Of a DNA stretch of 64,000 nt, positions 50,630 through 60,584 are shown piece after piece. Made by a program: the position numbers and the translations under genes. Positions within the stretch are counted from its first letter, which is position 1. Each line of letters opens with the position of its first letter. The notes beneath the pieces were generated by a model. It ran no database searches, was not told the origin of the DNA, and saw nothing but the letters and a program-made list of their open reading frames with translations. The DNA is from CAWIJK01 sp963836375 (lineage in GTDB: Bacteria; Actinomycetota; Acidimicrobiia; Acidimicrobiales; RAAP-2), in assembly GCA_963836375.1 (NCBI GenBank), contig CAWIJK010000001.1:124001-188000 (forward strand), written 5' to 3'.

Positions 50630-51819
50630 TGGGATCGCATGGAATCCGCGACCGGGTGGCCATCGTGGGGATGGGCTGCACCGAATTCGGCGAAAGGTGG
50701 GACAAGGGGTTCGACGACCTCATCGTCGACGCGGCGAAGGCCACCTTTGATTCGGCCGGCGTCACCAAGGACGACGTCGACGCCTACTGGATCGGGACGG
50801 CTCAGAGCGGGATGAGTGGCATCGCCCTTGCCCGACCCCTCCAGCTTCAGGGCAAGCCGGTCACCAGGGTCGAGAACTACTGCACCACCGGCTCCGAGGC
50901 GCTCCGGGCCGCTGCTTACGCCGTGGCCTCGGGGGCCTACGACGTCGCCATGGCCGTCGGCGCCGAGAAGGTGAAGGACAGCGGCTTCCAGGGCCTCAAC
51001 GCCAACAACCCGCCCGGCGACGGGACGGCGCGCACCCTCACCGCGGCGGCCATGTTCTCGATGGTGGCTCCCGCCTACTGCGCCAAGTACGGCGTGGAGG
51101 ACGAGCAGATGACCGACGTACTCGCCACCATCTCGGCCAAGAACCACTTCAACGGGGCCCGCAACCCGCGGGCCCAGTTCCGCCGCGAGGTCTCGAAGGA
51201 GACAATCTGCGCCTCACCGAGGGTGGCCGGGCGGCTCGGCGTCTTCGACTGCGCCGGGGTGGCCGACGGGGCGGCGGCGGCCATCGTGGTGCGGGCCGAG
51301 GACGCCCACCGCTTCACCGACAAGCCGATCTACATCAAGGCCCTGTCCTTCGCCGCCGGGAGCGGGTCCGGGCTGATCGACCCCGGGTACGACTACACCC
51401 ACTTCCCCGAGTGCGAGCTGGCCGCCCGGGACGCCTACGCCCAGGCCGGCATCACCGACCCGCGCCGCCAGCTGGCCTTCGCCGAGGTGCACGACTGCTT
51501 CACCCCGACCGAGCTGGTTCTCATGGAGGACCTCGGTTTCGCCGAGCGGGGCACGGCATGGAAGGAGGTGCTGGCCGGAACCTTCGCCCTGGACGGCGAA
51601 CTGCCGGTGAACCCCGACGGCGGGCTCAAGAGCTTCGGCCACCCGGTGGGGGCGTCCGGCCTGCGCATGTTCTTCGAGTGCTGGCTGCAGCTTCGGGGTG
51701 AAGCCACCCCCGAGCGCCAGCTCCACAGCGACCGCACCCTGGCCCTGACCCACAACCTCGGGGGCTACCCGGGCGAGATGGTTTCGTTCGTCTCAGTGGT
51801 TGGCTCAGAGCCGGGCTGA
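50629..51819 (+). CDS. thiolase-family acyltransferase (SCP-x/lipid-transfer type)
   Basis: 396 residues. Motifs of the SCP-x thiolase group: I-V-G-M-G-C-T-E-F-G, the cysteine loop N-Y-C-T-T-G-S-E-A-L, E-V-H-D-C-F-T-P-T-E and the C-terminal G-H-P-V-G-A-S-G. The Cys and His elements are therefore retained. In sterol degradation, related proteins with a DUF35 partner act either as thiolases or as aldolases; the sequence alone does not decide. It is translationally coupled to the HMGCS-like/DUF35 gene. Divergent from the acyl-CoA dehydrogenase arm. Confidence 0.9.
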   Translation: MGSHGIRDRVAIVGMGCTEFGERWDKGFDDLIVDAAKATFDSAGVTKDDVDAYWIGTAQSGMSGIALARPLQLQGKPVTRVENYCTTGSEALRAAAYAVASGAYDVAMAVGAEKVKDSGFQGLNANNPPGDGTARTLTAAAMFSMVAPAYCAKYGVEDEQMTDVLATISAKNHFNGARNPRAQFRREVSKETICASPRVAGRLGVFDCAGVADGAAAAIVVRAEDAHRFTDKPIYIKALSFAAGSGSGLIDPGYDYTHFPECELAARDAYAQAGITDPRRQLAFAEVHDCFTPTELVLMEDLGFAERGTAWKEVLAGTFALDGELPVNPDGGLKSFGHPVGASGLRMFFECWLQLRGEATPERQLHSDRTLALTHNLGGYPGEMVSFVSVVGSEPG

Positions 51820-51833
51820 CCGGCAGAGCCCGG

Positions 51834-52607
51834 TTACGGCGTCGCTCCGGGCAGCTCGCCACGGTCGGCCTGTTCGGATTGGTCCCCGGCGTCACCGCTG
51901 ACGTCCTCGCCGGCCAGCGAGCCGGCGCCTGCCCCCACCGGCTCGTCCCCCGCTGGAGGCTCCTCGCCGTCTCCGGCGTCGCCGGTGACGTCCTCGCCGC
52001 CCTCTTCGCCATCGGGTTGGACCTCCGAAGAGGTCTCCCCGGCCTTTTCGGCTCCAGTCTCCTCGGCCTCGGACTTCTGCGAGCCCGCCTTGTCCGAGTC
52101 CACCTTGTCGGTGCCGCCCTTGTCGGCGTCGTCCTTGGCGGCGTCGTCCTTGGCGGCGTCGTCCTTGGCGGCGTCGTCCTTGGCGGCGTCGTCCTTGGCG
52201 GCGTCGTCCTTGTCGGCGTCGTCCTTGTCGGTGCCCGTCTTGACTGACCCGAACTCGGTTGTGCCCGCGCCGGCGAGGGCGTCCTGGTGGAAACGCTCGC
52301 GCAGGTCGGCCAAGTCGTCGAGGACGCCCCAGAGCTCGTCGGGGGTCACCTCGGGTATGACGATGGTGCCGGTACCCCTGGCCTTGGTGGTCAGTTTGAG
52401 CTGGGAGCCCCCATCGACCGCCGTGACCTCCACCTCGGTCACGGCGGTCCATTTCGCCCAGAGCTTGTAGAGGCTGCGCGAGAAGAAGACCCGGGGGCGG
52501 CGGAGGACGAACTGGTCGCCGGTGACGATGAGCCTCGCCTCACCGCTCGGCTTCATGCCCTGGAAGCCACCCTCGTAAGTGCACCCGTTGTACGTCGCCC
52601 CAGCCAT
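51834..52607 (-). CDS. PH-like-domain protein with Lys-Asp-Asp-Ala repeats and acidic tail
   Basis: 257 residues from ATG 52607, preceded by ggaggtgg; GTG 52613 is possible but worse spaced. Residues about 1-105 (G-E-A-R-L-I-V-T-G-D-Q-F-V-L-R-R-P ... T-I-V-I-P-E-V-T-P-D-E-L) resemble bacterial PH-like or GRAM-like domains. Residues about 125-163 are seven K-D-D-A-(A/D) units. The rest is acidic, rich in Asp, Glu, Gly and Ala, with no hydrophobic segment. Family unrecognised. The tail would be extended and disordered. The gene converges on the thiolase gene. Confidence 0.7.
   Translation of the reverse strand: MAGATYNGCTYEGGFQGMKPSGEARLIVTGDQFVLRRPRVFFSRSLYKLWAKWTAVTEVEVTAVDGGSQLKLTTKARGTGTIVIPEVTPDELWGVLDDLADLRERFHQDALAGAGTTEFGSVKTGTDKDDADKDDAAKDDAAKDDAAKDDAAKDDAAKDDADKGGTDKVDSDKAGSQKSEAEETGAEKAGETSSEVQPDGEEGGEDVTGDAGDGEEPPAGDEPVGAGAGSLAGEDVSGDAGDQSEQADRGELPGATP
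52122..52232 (-). repeat. 15-bp tandem repeat coding KDDA(A/D), seven copies
   Basis: gcgtcgtccttggcg-type units repeat with only a single-base variation (g/t at one position). They code Lys-Asp-Asp-Ala-Ala/Asp on the minus strand. The near-identity of the copies indicates recent expansion, and copy number may vary between strains. Confidence 0.9.
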
Positions 52608-52702
52608 CTCCACCTCCGGGACAAGAAGTTACCCGCCCGACGCCGCCCGGCACGAGTGAGCTTCGCTCCGGGGTGGCCGGGCCCGCACCCCGAGTCGGCT
52701 GC

Positions 52703-53821
52703 TCAGAGGACCCGGTCGAGCGGCGTGTACTCGAGGCCGTGCGCCTCGGCCACCGGACGATAGACCACCCGCCCGCCGGCCACGTTCACCCCAAGGGCGA
52801 GGGCCGGGTCGTCACGAACGGCGGCCCGCCACCCGTTGGCCGCGATCTCGAGCGTGTAGGGCAGGGTGGCGTTGGCCAGGGCGTGAGTCGACGAGTGGGG
52901 CACGGCACCGGGCATGTTGGCCACGCAGTAGAAGAGGGAGTCGTGGACCCGGAAGACCGGATCCGAATGGGTCGTCGGGCGGGTCGACTCGAAGCATCCA
53001 CCCTGGTCGACGGAGATGTCGACGAGCACCGATCCCCCTTTCATCTGAGCCACCAGGGCGTCGGAGACCAGCTTGGGTGCCCGGGCCCCGACCACCAGCA
53101 CGGCCCCGATCACGATGTCGGCCTCAACGCAGGTCTCCTCGACCGCGTGGGTGCTCGAGGCGATCGTCTCGAGCGCCCCCCGGAAGTGGTGGTCGACCTG
53201 GCGCAACCGCTCAAGGTTGCGGTCCAGGATGTAGACGTCGGCATGGAGCCCGACGGCGACCGTCGCCGCCGCCATGCCGGCCACGCCGGCCCCCAGGACC
53301 ACGATCCGGGCCGAACGGACCCCGGGGACCCCGGTGACCAGCACCCCCCGGCCACCCCCCGAGCGCATGAGGTGATGGGCCCCCATCAACGGGGCCATGC
53401 GCCCGGCCACCTCGCTCATCGGGGTGAGGAGCGGGAGCGACCCGTCCGCAAGCTGGACCGTCTCGTAGGCGATGGCGGTGTTCCCAGCCACCAGCAAGGC
53501 CTCGGTGCATTCGCGGGAGGCGGCCAGGTGCAGGTAGGTGAACAGCACCTGGTCCTTGCGCAGCACCAGCCGTTGATATTCGGCCGCAACGGGTTCTTTC
53601 ACCTTCAACACCATGTCCGAGCCGCCCCAGAGTTCGTCCACGTCGTCGAGGAGTTGCGCGCCCGTCTTGGCAAACTCGATGTCGCCGATCGACGAGCCCT
53701 CCCCGGCACCCTTCTCGACGAGGACGTCGTGGCCCGCCGACGTCAGCTCGCGCACCCCCGCCGGGGTGATGGCAACCCGGTATTCGTCGTCCTTGACCTC
53801 GCTCGGGACACCGATGATCAT
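52703..53821 (-). CDS. ald: alanine dehydrogenase
   Basis: 372 residues, the standard length. It interconverts L-alanine and pyruvate with NAD+ and ammonia. It has G-V-P-S-E-V-K-D-D-E-Y-R-V at the N-terminus, the pyruvate-binding Lys74-type region V-K-V-K-E-P, catalytic His in T-Y-L-H-L-A-A-S, the NAD motif V-L-G-A-G-V-A-G-M-A-A and D-I-S-V-D-Q-G-G-C-F-E-S. It is the last gene after the permease, and would recycle alanine made by the aminotransferase in the same island. Confidence 0.96.
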   Translation of the reverse strand: MIIGVPSEVKDDEYRVAITPAGVRELTSAGHDVLVEKGAGEGSSIGDIEFAKTGAQLLDDVDELWGGSDMVLKVKEPVAAEYQRLVLRKDQVLFTYLHLAASRECTEALLVAGNTAIAYETVQLADGSLPLLTPMSEVAGRMAPLMGAHHLMRSGGGRGVLVTGVPGVRSARIVVLGAGVAGMAAATVAVGLHADVYILDRNLERLRQVDHHFRGALETIASSTHAVEETCVEADIVIGAVLVVGARAPKLVSDALVAQMKGGSVLVDISVDQGGCFESTRPTTHSDPVFRVHDSLFYCVANMPGAVPHSSTHALANATLPYTLEIAANGWRAAVRDDPALALGVNVAGGRVVYRPVAEAHGLEYTPLDRVL

Positions 53822-53826
53822 GCCGA

Positions 53827-55456
53827 CTATCCCCCAGCGCCGCCGGAAGGCGGGGTTGCCACAGGCTCGACGCCGAAGAGCCCGACCGGCGCCCCCACGT
53901 CCTCGGGTACGAGCGTTGCCGTCGATTCGTTGAGCACCTCACCCCTGAAGAACGCCGGGCGCAGCGCGGCGTAGGCAAACATCAGGACGATGCCCAGGAT
54001 CAATGACCCGACCTCGATGAGGAAGATGCCACCGATCTTCCAATGCGGTGAGAACGGCAACGTCCAAGAGGTGTAGGAGTTCGCAGCGTTCCAGTAATGG
54101 TAGAGGCTGAAGGCCATGGCGCCGTAGAGCATCGCTCCTCCGAGGAAGGGCAGGATTCCTCGCATCCAGAGGTTCCGGGCACTGGTCCGGAGTGTCTTTC
54201 GGTAGTACCACGACGCAGGCGAACCCCGTGAGCCCGTAGTAGAAGGCGATCATCACGCCCAGAGCGGAGACAGAGTCGGAGATCACCGTCCCGGCCGAGA
54301 TGTAGTTCATAATGACGTAGAGAACAATGGACACGAGACCCATGACCACGGTGGAAACGGACGGTGTGAGGAACCGGCTGATCTTCCCGAACGTGGAGGG
54401 GATCGCCTTGTAGACCGCCATGGAGAGCGTCGTGCGAGCGGTGGGCAGGATCGTGGTCTGTGTCGAGGCGGCAGCCGAGCTCAGCACCATCAGGAGCAGC
54501 AGACGGGTCAGGGTGTTGCCAACCGCCGACGACCCGAAGATCGAGTGCCCCAGAACGGACAGCACGTCGCCTTGGTGGGCCGGATTCCCCAGCCCGATTC
54601 CCTTGCTCCCCAGTCCGGCGTAGGACTGCACGGCCAGGACGACCAGGGCGTAGGTCACCAGCAAGATGACGGTCGACAGCACGGCGGCGCGGCCTGGCGT
54701 CTTGTCGGGTTCCTTGGTCTCCTCGTTCACCGAGACCGCGGTGTCCCAACCCCAGTAGATGAAGAGCATCAAGAGGACCCCGTTGATGAAGGCGGATGCC
54801 GAGGGGACCGCGAAGGGATTGAGCCAGGACCACGAGAACCCCAGGTGGCCCGGAGGGGCCGTGCCGCCACCCACCTTGACCAGGGCGACGATCGACAGGG
54901 CAAGGAGCATGGTGAGTTCGATGCCGAGGAGCACCTTTTGGAAATTGGCCGAGATCTCGATTCCCACGTAGCAGATCACCGTCATGGCCACGATCCAGGC
55001 GATGCCCACCAGCAGGACCCAGCCGCTCTCGGCATTGCTGCCGATCCCGTTCGCGTTGAAGAGGAGGAACAGGTATTGACCGGCGATCTGGGCCAGGCTG
55101 GCCATGACCAGCACATCGGCGGCGATGATGGCCCATCCACCCAACCATCCGGTCTTTGGCCCGAACGCACGAGTCCCCCACGTAAACGTGGTTCCGCAGT
55201 CGGGATCGGCCGCGTTCATCTCTCGGTAAGCGAACGCCACGAAGAGCATCGGGATAAACGCGAGGACGGTCACGATCGGCGCCTGGGCGCCGATGGCGAC
55301 CACGACGAAGCCCAGGGTGGCCGCCAGGCTGTAGGCCGGCGCGGTCGAGGCGACGCCGACGACGGTCGTCGACAGAAGCCCGAGCGCCCCACCCTTCAGA
55401 CCCTTCTCCGCCCGATACTCGTCGGTAGCGACGACATTCGTGAGTCCTGCAGTCAC
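53827..55456 (-). CDS. APC-superfamily amino-acid/amine permease (one-base frameshift in the sequence)
   Basis: GTG 55456 start. About 12 hydrophobic helices, with G-L-L-S-T-T-V-V-G-V-A-S-T-A-P-A-Y-S-L and F-T-W-G-T-R-A-F-G-P-K-T-G-W-L-G-G-W motifs of APC transporters of the amino-acid/polyamine/GABA group. The frame is lost near 54208 (in ggtagtaccacg); removing one base joins G-F-A-C-V-V to Y-Y-R-K-T-L-R-T-S-A-R-N-L-W and the C-terminal two helices. The corrected length is about 542 residues. It probably imports the amine or amino acid degraded by the surrounding enzymes. Confidence 0.9.
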
Positions 55457-55493
55457 TCGATCCCCTCCCTCGCGCGATGTCCCTCGATGGGCC

Positions 55494-56945
55494 TCACTCT
55501 TCGATGTTGCTCATGACGTGCTTGATCCGCGTGTAGTCCTCGAATCCGTACATCGAGAGGTCCTTGCCGTAACCCGAGTGCTTGAAACCCCCGTGGGGCA
55601 TCTCGGCGACGAGCGGGATATGCGTGTTGATCCACACGCACCCGAAGTCGAGATCGCGGGCCATGCGCATGGCTCGACCGTGGTCCCGGGTCCAGACGCT
55701 CGAGGCCAGTCCGTATTGGACGCCGTTGGCCCACTCGAGTGCTTCGGACTCGTCGCCGAACTCCTGGACCGTGACGATAGGGCCGAAGACCTCTTGTTGG
55801 ATCATCTCGTCGTCCTGACGTAGGCCGGCCACCACCGTGGGAGCGAAGCAGTAACCGCGCTCACCGACCGTTGAGCCCCCGGTGAGCACCCGGGCGTGGG
55901 CCGGCGCGCGATCCACGAACCCACGCACCCGGTCCAGCTGGGCGGCGTTGTTGAGGGGGCCGAAGTCGGCATCGTCCACCTCGCGTCCGCCCACGGTGGT
56001 CCCCTTGGCCTGTTCGACGAGCGCATCGAGCAGGTCTGCGTGTATCCCGGGCCCAGCCAGCACCCGGGTCGCGGCCGTGCAGTCCTGGCCTGCATTGAAG
56101 TATCCGGCGCCGGCGATCCCCTCGGCGGTGGCGGCGACGTCCGCGTCGTCGAACACGATCACCGGTGCCTTCCCGCCCAGCTCGAGGTGCACCCGTTTGA
56201 GGTCGGCAGCGGCGGCGGTCGCCACCTCCATGCCGGCCCGCACGCTCCCGGTGATCGAGACCATGGCCGGGGTGGGATGCTCCACCAATGCCCGCCCGGT
56301 GTCCCGGTCGCCGCAGACGACGTTGAAGACCCCCGGGGGCAGATGTTCCGAGAGGATCTCAGCCATCAGCAACGTCGACACCGGGGTGGTGTCCGAAGGC
56401 TTGAGCACCATCGTGTTGCCGGCGGCCAGTGCCGGTGCCCATTTCCAGACCGCCATCATCATCGGGTAGTTCCATGGCGTCACCGCCCCGCAGACGCCCA
56501 CCGGCTCACGACGGATGAACGAGGTGTGCCCGGCCATGTACTCCCCCGCCGAGAGGCCCTCGAGATTCCTGGCCGCCGCGGCGAAGAAGCGGATCTGGTC
56601 GACCATCGGTGGCACCTCTTCGGACATGGTCAGCGCGAATGGCTTGCCGGTGTTCTCGCACTCGGCCCCGACCACCTCTTCGGCGCGCGTCTCGATGGCG
56701 TCGGCAATCCGGATCAAGGCCAGGCTGCGCTCGGAGGGGGTCGTGCGCTTCCATTCGGCGAAAGCGGTGGCGGCTACCTGAAGGGCCCGGTCCACGTCGC
56801 CCCGGCCCGACACCGGGGCCTCGGCGAACGCCTCGCCGGTGCTCGGGTCGATGACCGGGGCGTAGGTGGCGTCGGCGGTTCCGACGAACTCCCCGCCCAC
56901 GAAGTTGCGGAGCCGCCGCAACCGGCCGGACCCGTTTGCGCTCAC
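55494..56945 (-). CDS. aldehyde dehydrogenase (gamma-aminobutyraldehyde dehydrogenase-like)
   Basis: 483 residues from GTG 56945 with gggagg upstream. It has [12 protein letters not shown] at the substrate entrance, S-I-T-G-S-V-R-A-G cofactor loop, L-E-L-G-G-K-A-P general base and catalytic Cys in [11 protein letters not shown]. The late [11 protein letters not shown] motif is typical of aminobutyraldehyde and betaine-aldehyde enzymes. It would oxidise the aminoaldehyde made by the aminotransferase or FAD oxidase nearby. It is divergent from the Lrp regulator. Confidence 0.93.
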   Translation of the reverse strand: MSANGSGRLRRLRNFVGGEFVGTADATYAPVIDPSTGEAFAEAPVSGRGDVDRALQVAATAFAEWKRTTPSERSLALIRIADAIETRAEEVVGAECENTGKPFALTMSEEVPPMVDQIRFFAAAARNLEGLSAGEYMAGHTSFIRREPVGVCGAVTPWNYPMMMAVWKWAPALAAGNTMVLKPSDTTPVSTLLMAEILSEHLPPGVFNVVCGDRDTGRALVEHPTPAMVSITGSVRAGMEVATAAAADLKRVHLELGGKAPVIVFDDADVAATAEGIAGAGYFNAGQDCTAATRVLAGPGIHADLLDALVEQAKGTTVGGREVDDADFGPLNNAAQLDRVRGFVDRAPAHARVLTGGSTVGERGYCFAPTVVAGLRQDDEMIQQEVFGPIVTVQEFGDESEALEWANGVQYGLASSVWTRDHGRAMRMARDLDFGCVWINTHIPLVAEMPHGGFKHSGYGKDLSMYGFEDYTRIKHVMSNIEE

Positions 56946-57075
56946 ATCGCCCTCCCTGCTGACAGCCTCCCGGGCGCCGGCCGGCGCCCCCCACCGGAGC
57001 ACCCCGGTCGGCACCTCCCGACCACCGCTGGTCCCCAGGATCACAGACATCGGGCACCACGACAAGCGATAAGGT

Positions 57076-57156
57076 GAGGAAATTCCGCTTAGGCGCCGAA
57101 TCCACTTGACTCGCCCGGCCACCGTGCCAGAATTCGGCACGTGACGGAATTCGGCA
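57076..57156. promoter_or_regulatory. candidate Lrp binding region: repeated GAATTCGGCA motif
   Basis: GAATTCGGCA occurs at 57130-57139 and again at 57147-57156, 17 bases apart, and the related gaaattccgc lies at 57077-57086. The first copy also forms GTGCC-a-GAATTC-GGCAC, an inverted repeat with a one-base bulge. The region lies between the divergent regulator and aldehyde dehydrogenase genes. Confidence 0.55.
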
Positions 57157-57185
57157 AGACCGCGGCAGACAGCGAGGGGGGAAGG

Positions 57186-57719
57186 ATGCCAGACGAGCCA
57201 GGAGGTGGCCGGGGCGTGGAGTCCGACGACGAATTCTTGACCGGCACCGAGGGGTCGGGACCCGGTGGGAACGGCCAGCTCGACGCGGCCAACCGGGCGA
57301 TCATCGAGGCCCTCCAGCGCGATGGGCGGCGGCCCTACGGCGCGATCGCCGAGGAGGTCGGACTGTCCGAAGCCGCCGTCCGCCGGCGGGTGCAGCGCCT
57401 GCGGGAGAACGGGGTCATCCAGATCGTGGCGGTCACCGACCCACTCCAGCTCGGCTTCAACCGCCAAGCCATGGTGGGCATCAGGGTTGAAGGGGACGTC
57501 CGGACCGTCGCCGCGAAGGTAGCCGCACTCGACGAGGTCGACTACGTGGTGCTGTGTGCCGGGTCCTTCGACCTGCTGGCCGAGCTCGTCTGCGAGAACG
57601 ACGAACGGCTGCTGCACATCTTGAACGACTCCATCCGGTCGATACCGGGGGTCCGATCGACCGAGAGCTTCCTCTACCTCAGACTGGCCAAGCAGACCTA
57701 CACGTGGGGAACCAGATGA
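57186..57719 (+). CDS. Lrp/AsnC-family transcriptional regulator
   Basis: 177 residues from ATG 57186, directly after gggggaagg; a GTG at 57141 would add 15 residues but would put a candidate operator in the coding region. The helix-turn-helix is [20 protein letters not shown] and [20 protein letters not shown]. The RAM ligand domain follows ([20 protein letters not shown]). It is coupled by ATGA to the aminotransferase and probably senses an amino acid or amine. Confidence 0.94.
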   Translation: MPDEPGGGRGVESDDEFLTGTEGSGPGGNGQLDAANRAIIEALQRDGRRPYGAIAEEVGLSEAAVRRRVQRLRENGVIQIVAVTDPLQLGFNRQAMVGIRVEGDVRTVAAKVAALDEVDYVVLCAGSFDLLAELVCENDERLLHILNDSIRSIPGVRSTESFLYLRLAKQTYTWGTR

Positions 57720-59113
57720 GCGACGTGGCACCCGTCAGCGGCACCGTCGGGGACAACCCCCTGAGCGAGCGGGCGCAGCGTCACCTTTGGATGCACTTCA
57801 CCCGTCTCGGCACCTACGGCGCCCATCACGAGGTCCCGGTGATGGTGCGGGGGGAAGGGCCCTACGTCTGGGACCAAGGTGGGAAGCGCTACCTCGACGG
57901 CCTGTCGGGGCTCTTCACCAGCCAGATCGGCCACGGTCGCACCGAACTGGCCGAGGCCGCCTCCAAACAGGCCAGCGAGCTCGCTTACTTCCCGCTATGG
58001 ACCTACGCCCACCCGAGGGCCATCGAGCTGGCCGAGCGGATCGCCACGCTGACCCCCGGGGACCTCAACCGCGTCTTCTTCACGACCGGTGGCTCCGAAG
58101 CGGTCGAATCGGCCTGGAAGCTGGCCCGCCAGTACTTCCGGGTCATCGGGGAGCCGGCCCGCTACAAGGTGATCAGCCGGGACATCGCCTACCACGGCAC
58201 CACCATGGGGGCGCTGTCGATCACCGGGATCCCGTCCCTCAAGACGCCCTTCGAGCCGCTCGTGCCCGGGGCGGTGAAGGTGGCCAACACCAATTTCTAC
58301 CGGGCACCCTATTTCGCCGATAACGCCGAGGCGTTCGGCCGGTGGGCCGCCGATGAGATCGCCCGCACCATAGAGATGGAAGGACCCGAGACGGTGGCGG
58401 CCGTCTACCTCGAGCCGGTGCAGAACGCCGGAGGGTGTTTCCCGCCCCCTCCCGGCTACTTCGCCCGGGTCCGCGAGATCTGCGACCGTTACGGCGTGCT
58501 GTTCGTCTCCGACGAGGTGATCTGCGCATTCGGCAGACTGGGCGAGTACTTCGGTTCCATCAAGTACGACTATCAGCCCGACATCATCACCGTCGCCAAG
58601 GGCCTCACCAGCGGCTACTCACCGCTTGGGGCCATGATCGCCAGCGATCGCCTGGTCGAGCCGTTCCTCCACAACGACGCCAGCTTCGCCCACGGCTTCA
58701 CCTTCGCCGGTCACCCGGTCAGCTGCGCCGTCGCCCTGGCCAACCTCGACGTCTTCGAGCGCGACGGTATCTTGGACCATGTTCGCTCCACCCAGGACGC
58801 GTTCCGTGGCGCCTTGGAGCGCCTCTACGACCTCCCCATCGTGGGCGACGTCCGGGGGGACGGGTTCTTCTACGGGATCGAGCTCGTGAAGGACAAGGGC
58901 ACCCGGGAGTCCTTCGACGAAGCCGAGAGCGAGAACCTGCTCCGGGGCTACCTCTCCGGGGCCCTCTTCGAGGCGGGGCTGATCTGCCGGGCCGACGACC
59001 GGGGTGACCCGGTGGTGCAGCTCTCGCCGCCCCTGATCTGCGGGCACACTGAGATCGAGTTCATGGAGCAGGTGCTCCGAGACGTCCTCACGGAGGCGTG
59101 GCGGCGGATCTGA
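57716..59113 (+). CDS. class III PLP aminotransferase (omega-amino acid/putrescine:pyruvate type)
   Basis: 465 residues. It has [42 protein letters not shown] and the PLP lysine in [10 protein letters not shown] (about residue 290). The [10 protein letters not shown] and H-G-F-T-F-A-G-H-P segments match omega-amino-acid:pyruvate and putrescine aminotransferases. It starts by ATGA overlap with the Lrp stop. It would give an aminoaldehyde or semialdehyde and, with pyruvate as acceptor, alanine. Confidence 0.94.
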   Translation: MSDVAPVSGTVGDNPLSERAQRHLWMHFTRLGTYGAHHEVPVMVRGEGPYVWDQGGKRYLDGLSGLFTSQIGHGRTELAEAASKQASELAYFPLWTYAHPRAIELAERIATLTPGDLNRVFFTTGGSEAVESAWKLARQYFRVIGEPARYKVISRDIAYHGTTMGALSITGIPSLKTPFEPLVPGAVKVANTNFYRAPYFADNAEAFGRWAADEIARTIEMEGPETVAAVYLEPVQNAGGCFPPPPGYFARVREICDRYGVLFVSDEVICAFGRLGEYFGSIKYDYQPDIITVAKGLTSGYSPLGAMIASDRLVEPFLHNDASFAHGFTFAGHPVSCAVALANLDVFERDGILDHVRSTQDAFRGALERLYDLPIVGDVRGDGFFYGIELVKDKGTRESFDEAESENLLRGYLSGALFEAGLICRADDRGDPVVQLSPPLICGHTEIEFMEQVLRDVLTEAWRRI

Positions 59114-60519
59114 ACGTGCCCGCCCACCGGTACCGGCAGCTGTCGCTGTGGTGGGACACCCTTGTCGAGCCAGTCGTCGAGCGACCCTCGTTGGGCGGTG
59201 ACCTCGATGTCGACGTGGCCATCGTCGGGGCCGGGTTCACCGGGCTCTGGACGGCCCTCTCGCTCGGTGTGGCCGACCCCGCCCTGCGGGTGGCGGTGCT
59301 CGAGCGAGAGGTGGCCGGCTTCGGCGCCTCGGGCCGCAACGGGGGCTGGTGCTCGGCCATCTTCTCCGCCTCGGAGGCCCGGATCGAGCGGGACCACGGC
59401 CGCCAGGCGGCCGCGGCCATGCGCCGCGCCATGCGCCAGTCGGTTGACGAGGTCGGCCGGGCGGCGTCGGCCGAGGGGATCGACTGCCAGTTCGCCAAGG
59501 GTGGCACCGTGGTGCTGGCCCGCAATGCGGTCCAGGTCGGGCGGGCCAAGGCCGAGGTGGCGGCCGCCCGGGCCCGGGGGGACGGCGACGACGACTTGAC
59601 CTGGCTCGGACCGGCCGAGGCCCGGGCCCTCGTCGGGGCCGAGGACGTTCTCGGGGGCACCTACACCCCTCACTGCGCCGCGCTCCACCCGGCCCGGCTG
59701 GCCCGGGGGCTGGCCGACGCCGTCACCCGCCGGGGCACCACCGTCTACGAACACACGGCGGCCCGGGCCATCGAGCCCGGGGGGCCCGGCCGTCGACCCC
59801 GGGTCCGCACCGAGCAGGGCACGATCACCGCCGACGTGGTCGTACGGGCCCTCGAAGCGTGGACCGCCTCGATCCCCGGAGAGCGCCGGACCCTCGCTCC
59901 GGTGTACTCGCTCATGATCGCCACCGAGCCCCTGGGCGACGACTTCTGGGCCGACGCCCACCTGGACCGGCGGGAGACCTTCTCCGACGAGCGGCACATG
60001 ATCATCTACGGGCAGCGCACGGCTGACGGGCGACTGGCCTTCGGGGGCCGGGGGGCGCCGTATCACTTCGGGTCATCGATCCGCCCCTCGTTCGACGCCG
60101 CCCCGAGAGTGCACCAGGCACTCGAAGGAACCCTGGTCGAACTGTTCCCGACCTTGGCCGGCGCCCGGATCACCCACCGTTGGGGGGGCCCACTGGGGGT
60201 CCCCCGGGACTGGTTCTCCTCGGTCGGGTTCGACCGCCCCTCGGGCATCGCCTGGGCCGGCGGGTATGTCGGCGACGGGGTGTCAACGACCAACCTGGCC
60301 GGTCGCACCCTGGCCGACCTGATCACCGCAAACCCCGAAAGCGATCTGGTCCGCCTGCCCTGGGTGGGCCACCGCTCGCCGAGGTGGGAACCCGAACCCC
60401 TGCGCTGGCTCGGGGTCAATGCCGGTCTGGCCGCCATGGGGCTGGCCGACCGGTCCGAGGCCCGCCGGGGACGGCCCAGCCGCGTCGCGGGGCGGATGGG
60501 TCGGCTCCTCGGGCACTAG
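59098..60519 (+). CDS. FAD-dependent oxidoreductase (PuuB/glycine-oxidase-like)
   Basis: 473 residues from GTG 59098, overlapping the aminotransferase stop by 16 bases. It has V-A-I-V-G-A-G-F-T-G-L-W-T-A dinucleotide motif, L-E-R-E-V-A-G-F-G-A-S-G-R-N-G-G-W-C-S, and the C-terminal G-Y-V-G-D-G-V-S-T-T-N-L-A-G-R-T. These match the gamma-glutamyl-putrescine oxidase/DAO group. It oxidises an amine to an aldehyde with H2O2 release. The last approximately 50 residues are basic and Gly-rich. Confidence 0.9.
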   Translation: MAADLNVPAHRYRQLSLWWDTLVEPVVERPSLGGDLDVDVAIVGAGFTGLWTALSLGVADPALRVAVLEREVAGFGASGRNGGWCSAIFSASEARIERDHGRQAAAAMRRAMRQSVDEVGRAASAEGIDCQFAKGGTVVLARNAVQVGRAKAEVAAARARGDGDDDLTWLGPAEARALVGAEDVLGGTYTPHCAALHPARLARGLADAVTRRGTTVYEHTAARAIEPGGPGRRPRVRTEQGTITADVVVRALEAWTASIPGERRTLAPVYSLMIATEPLGDDFWADAHLDRRETFSDERHMIIYGQRTADGRLAFGGRGAPYHFGSSIRPSFDAAPRVHQALEGTLVELFPTLAGARITHRWGGPLGVPRDWFSSVGFDRPSGIAWAGGYVGDGVSTTNLAGRTLADLITANPESDLVRLPWVGHRSPRWEPEPLRWLGVNAGLAAMGLADRSEARRGRPSRVAGRMGRLLGH

Positions 60520-60584
60520 ACGCGGCGGGCGGCCCGACGGGGCGGGCCCCGGTCGGCCCCCGGCCCCTCGATAGAGTCTCGCCC

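Noticed and set aside
52122..52232. CRISPR-like short repeats
   Set aside because: The units are contiguous with no spacers and encode KDDA(A/D) within a gene.
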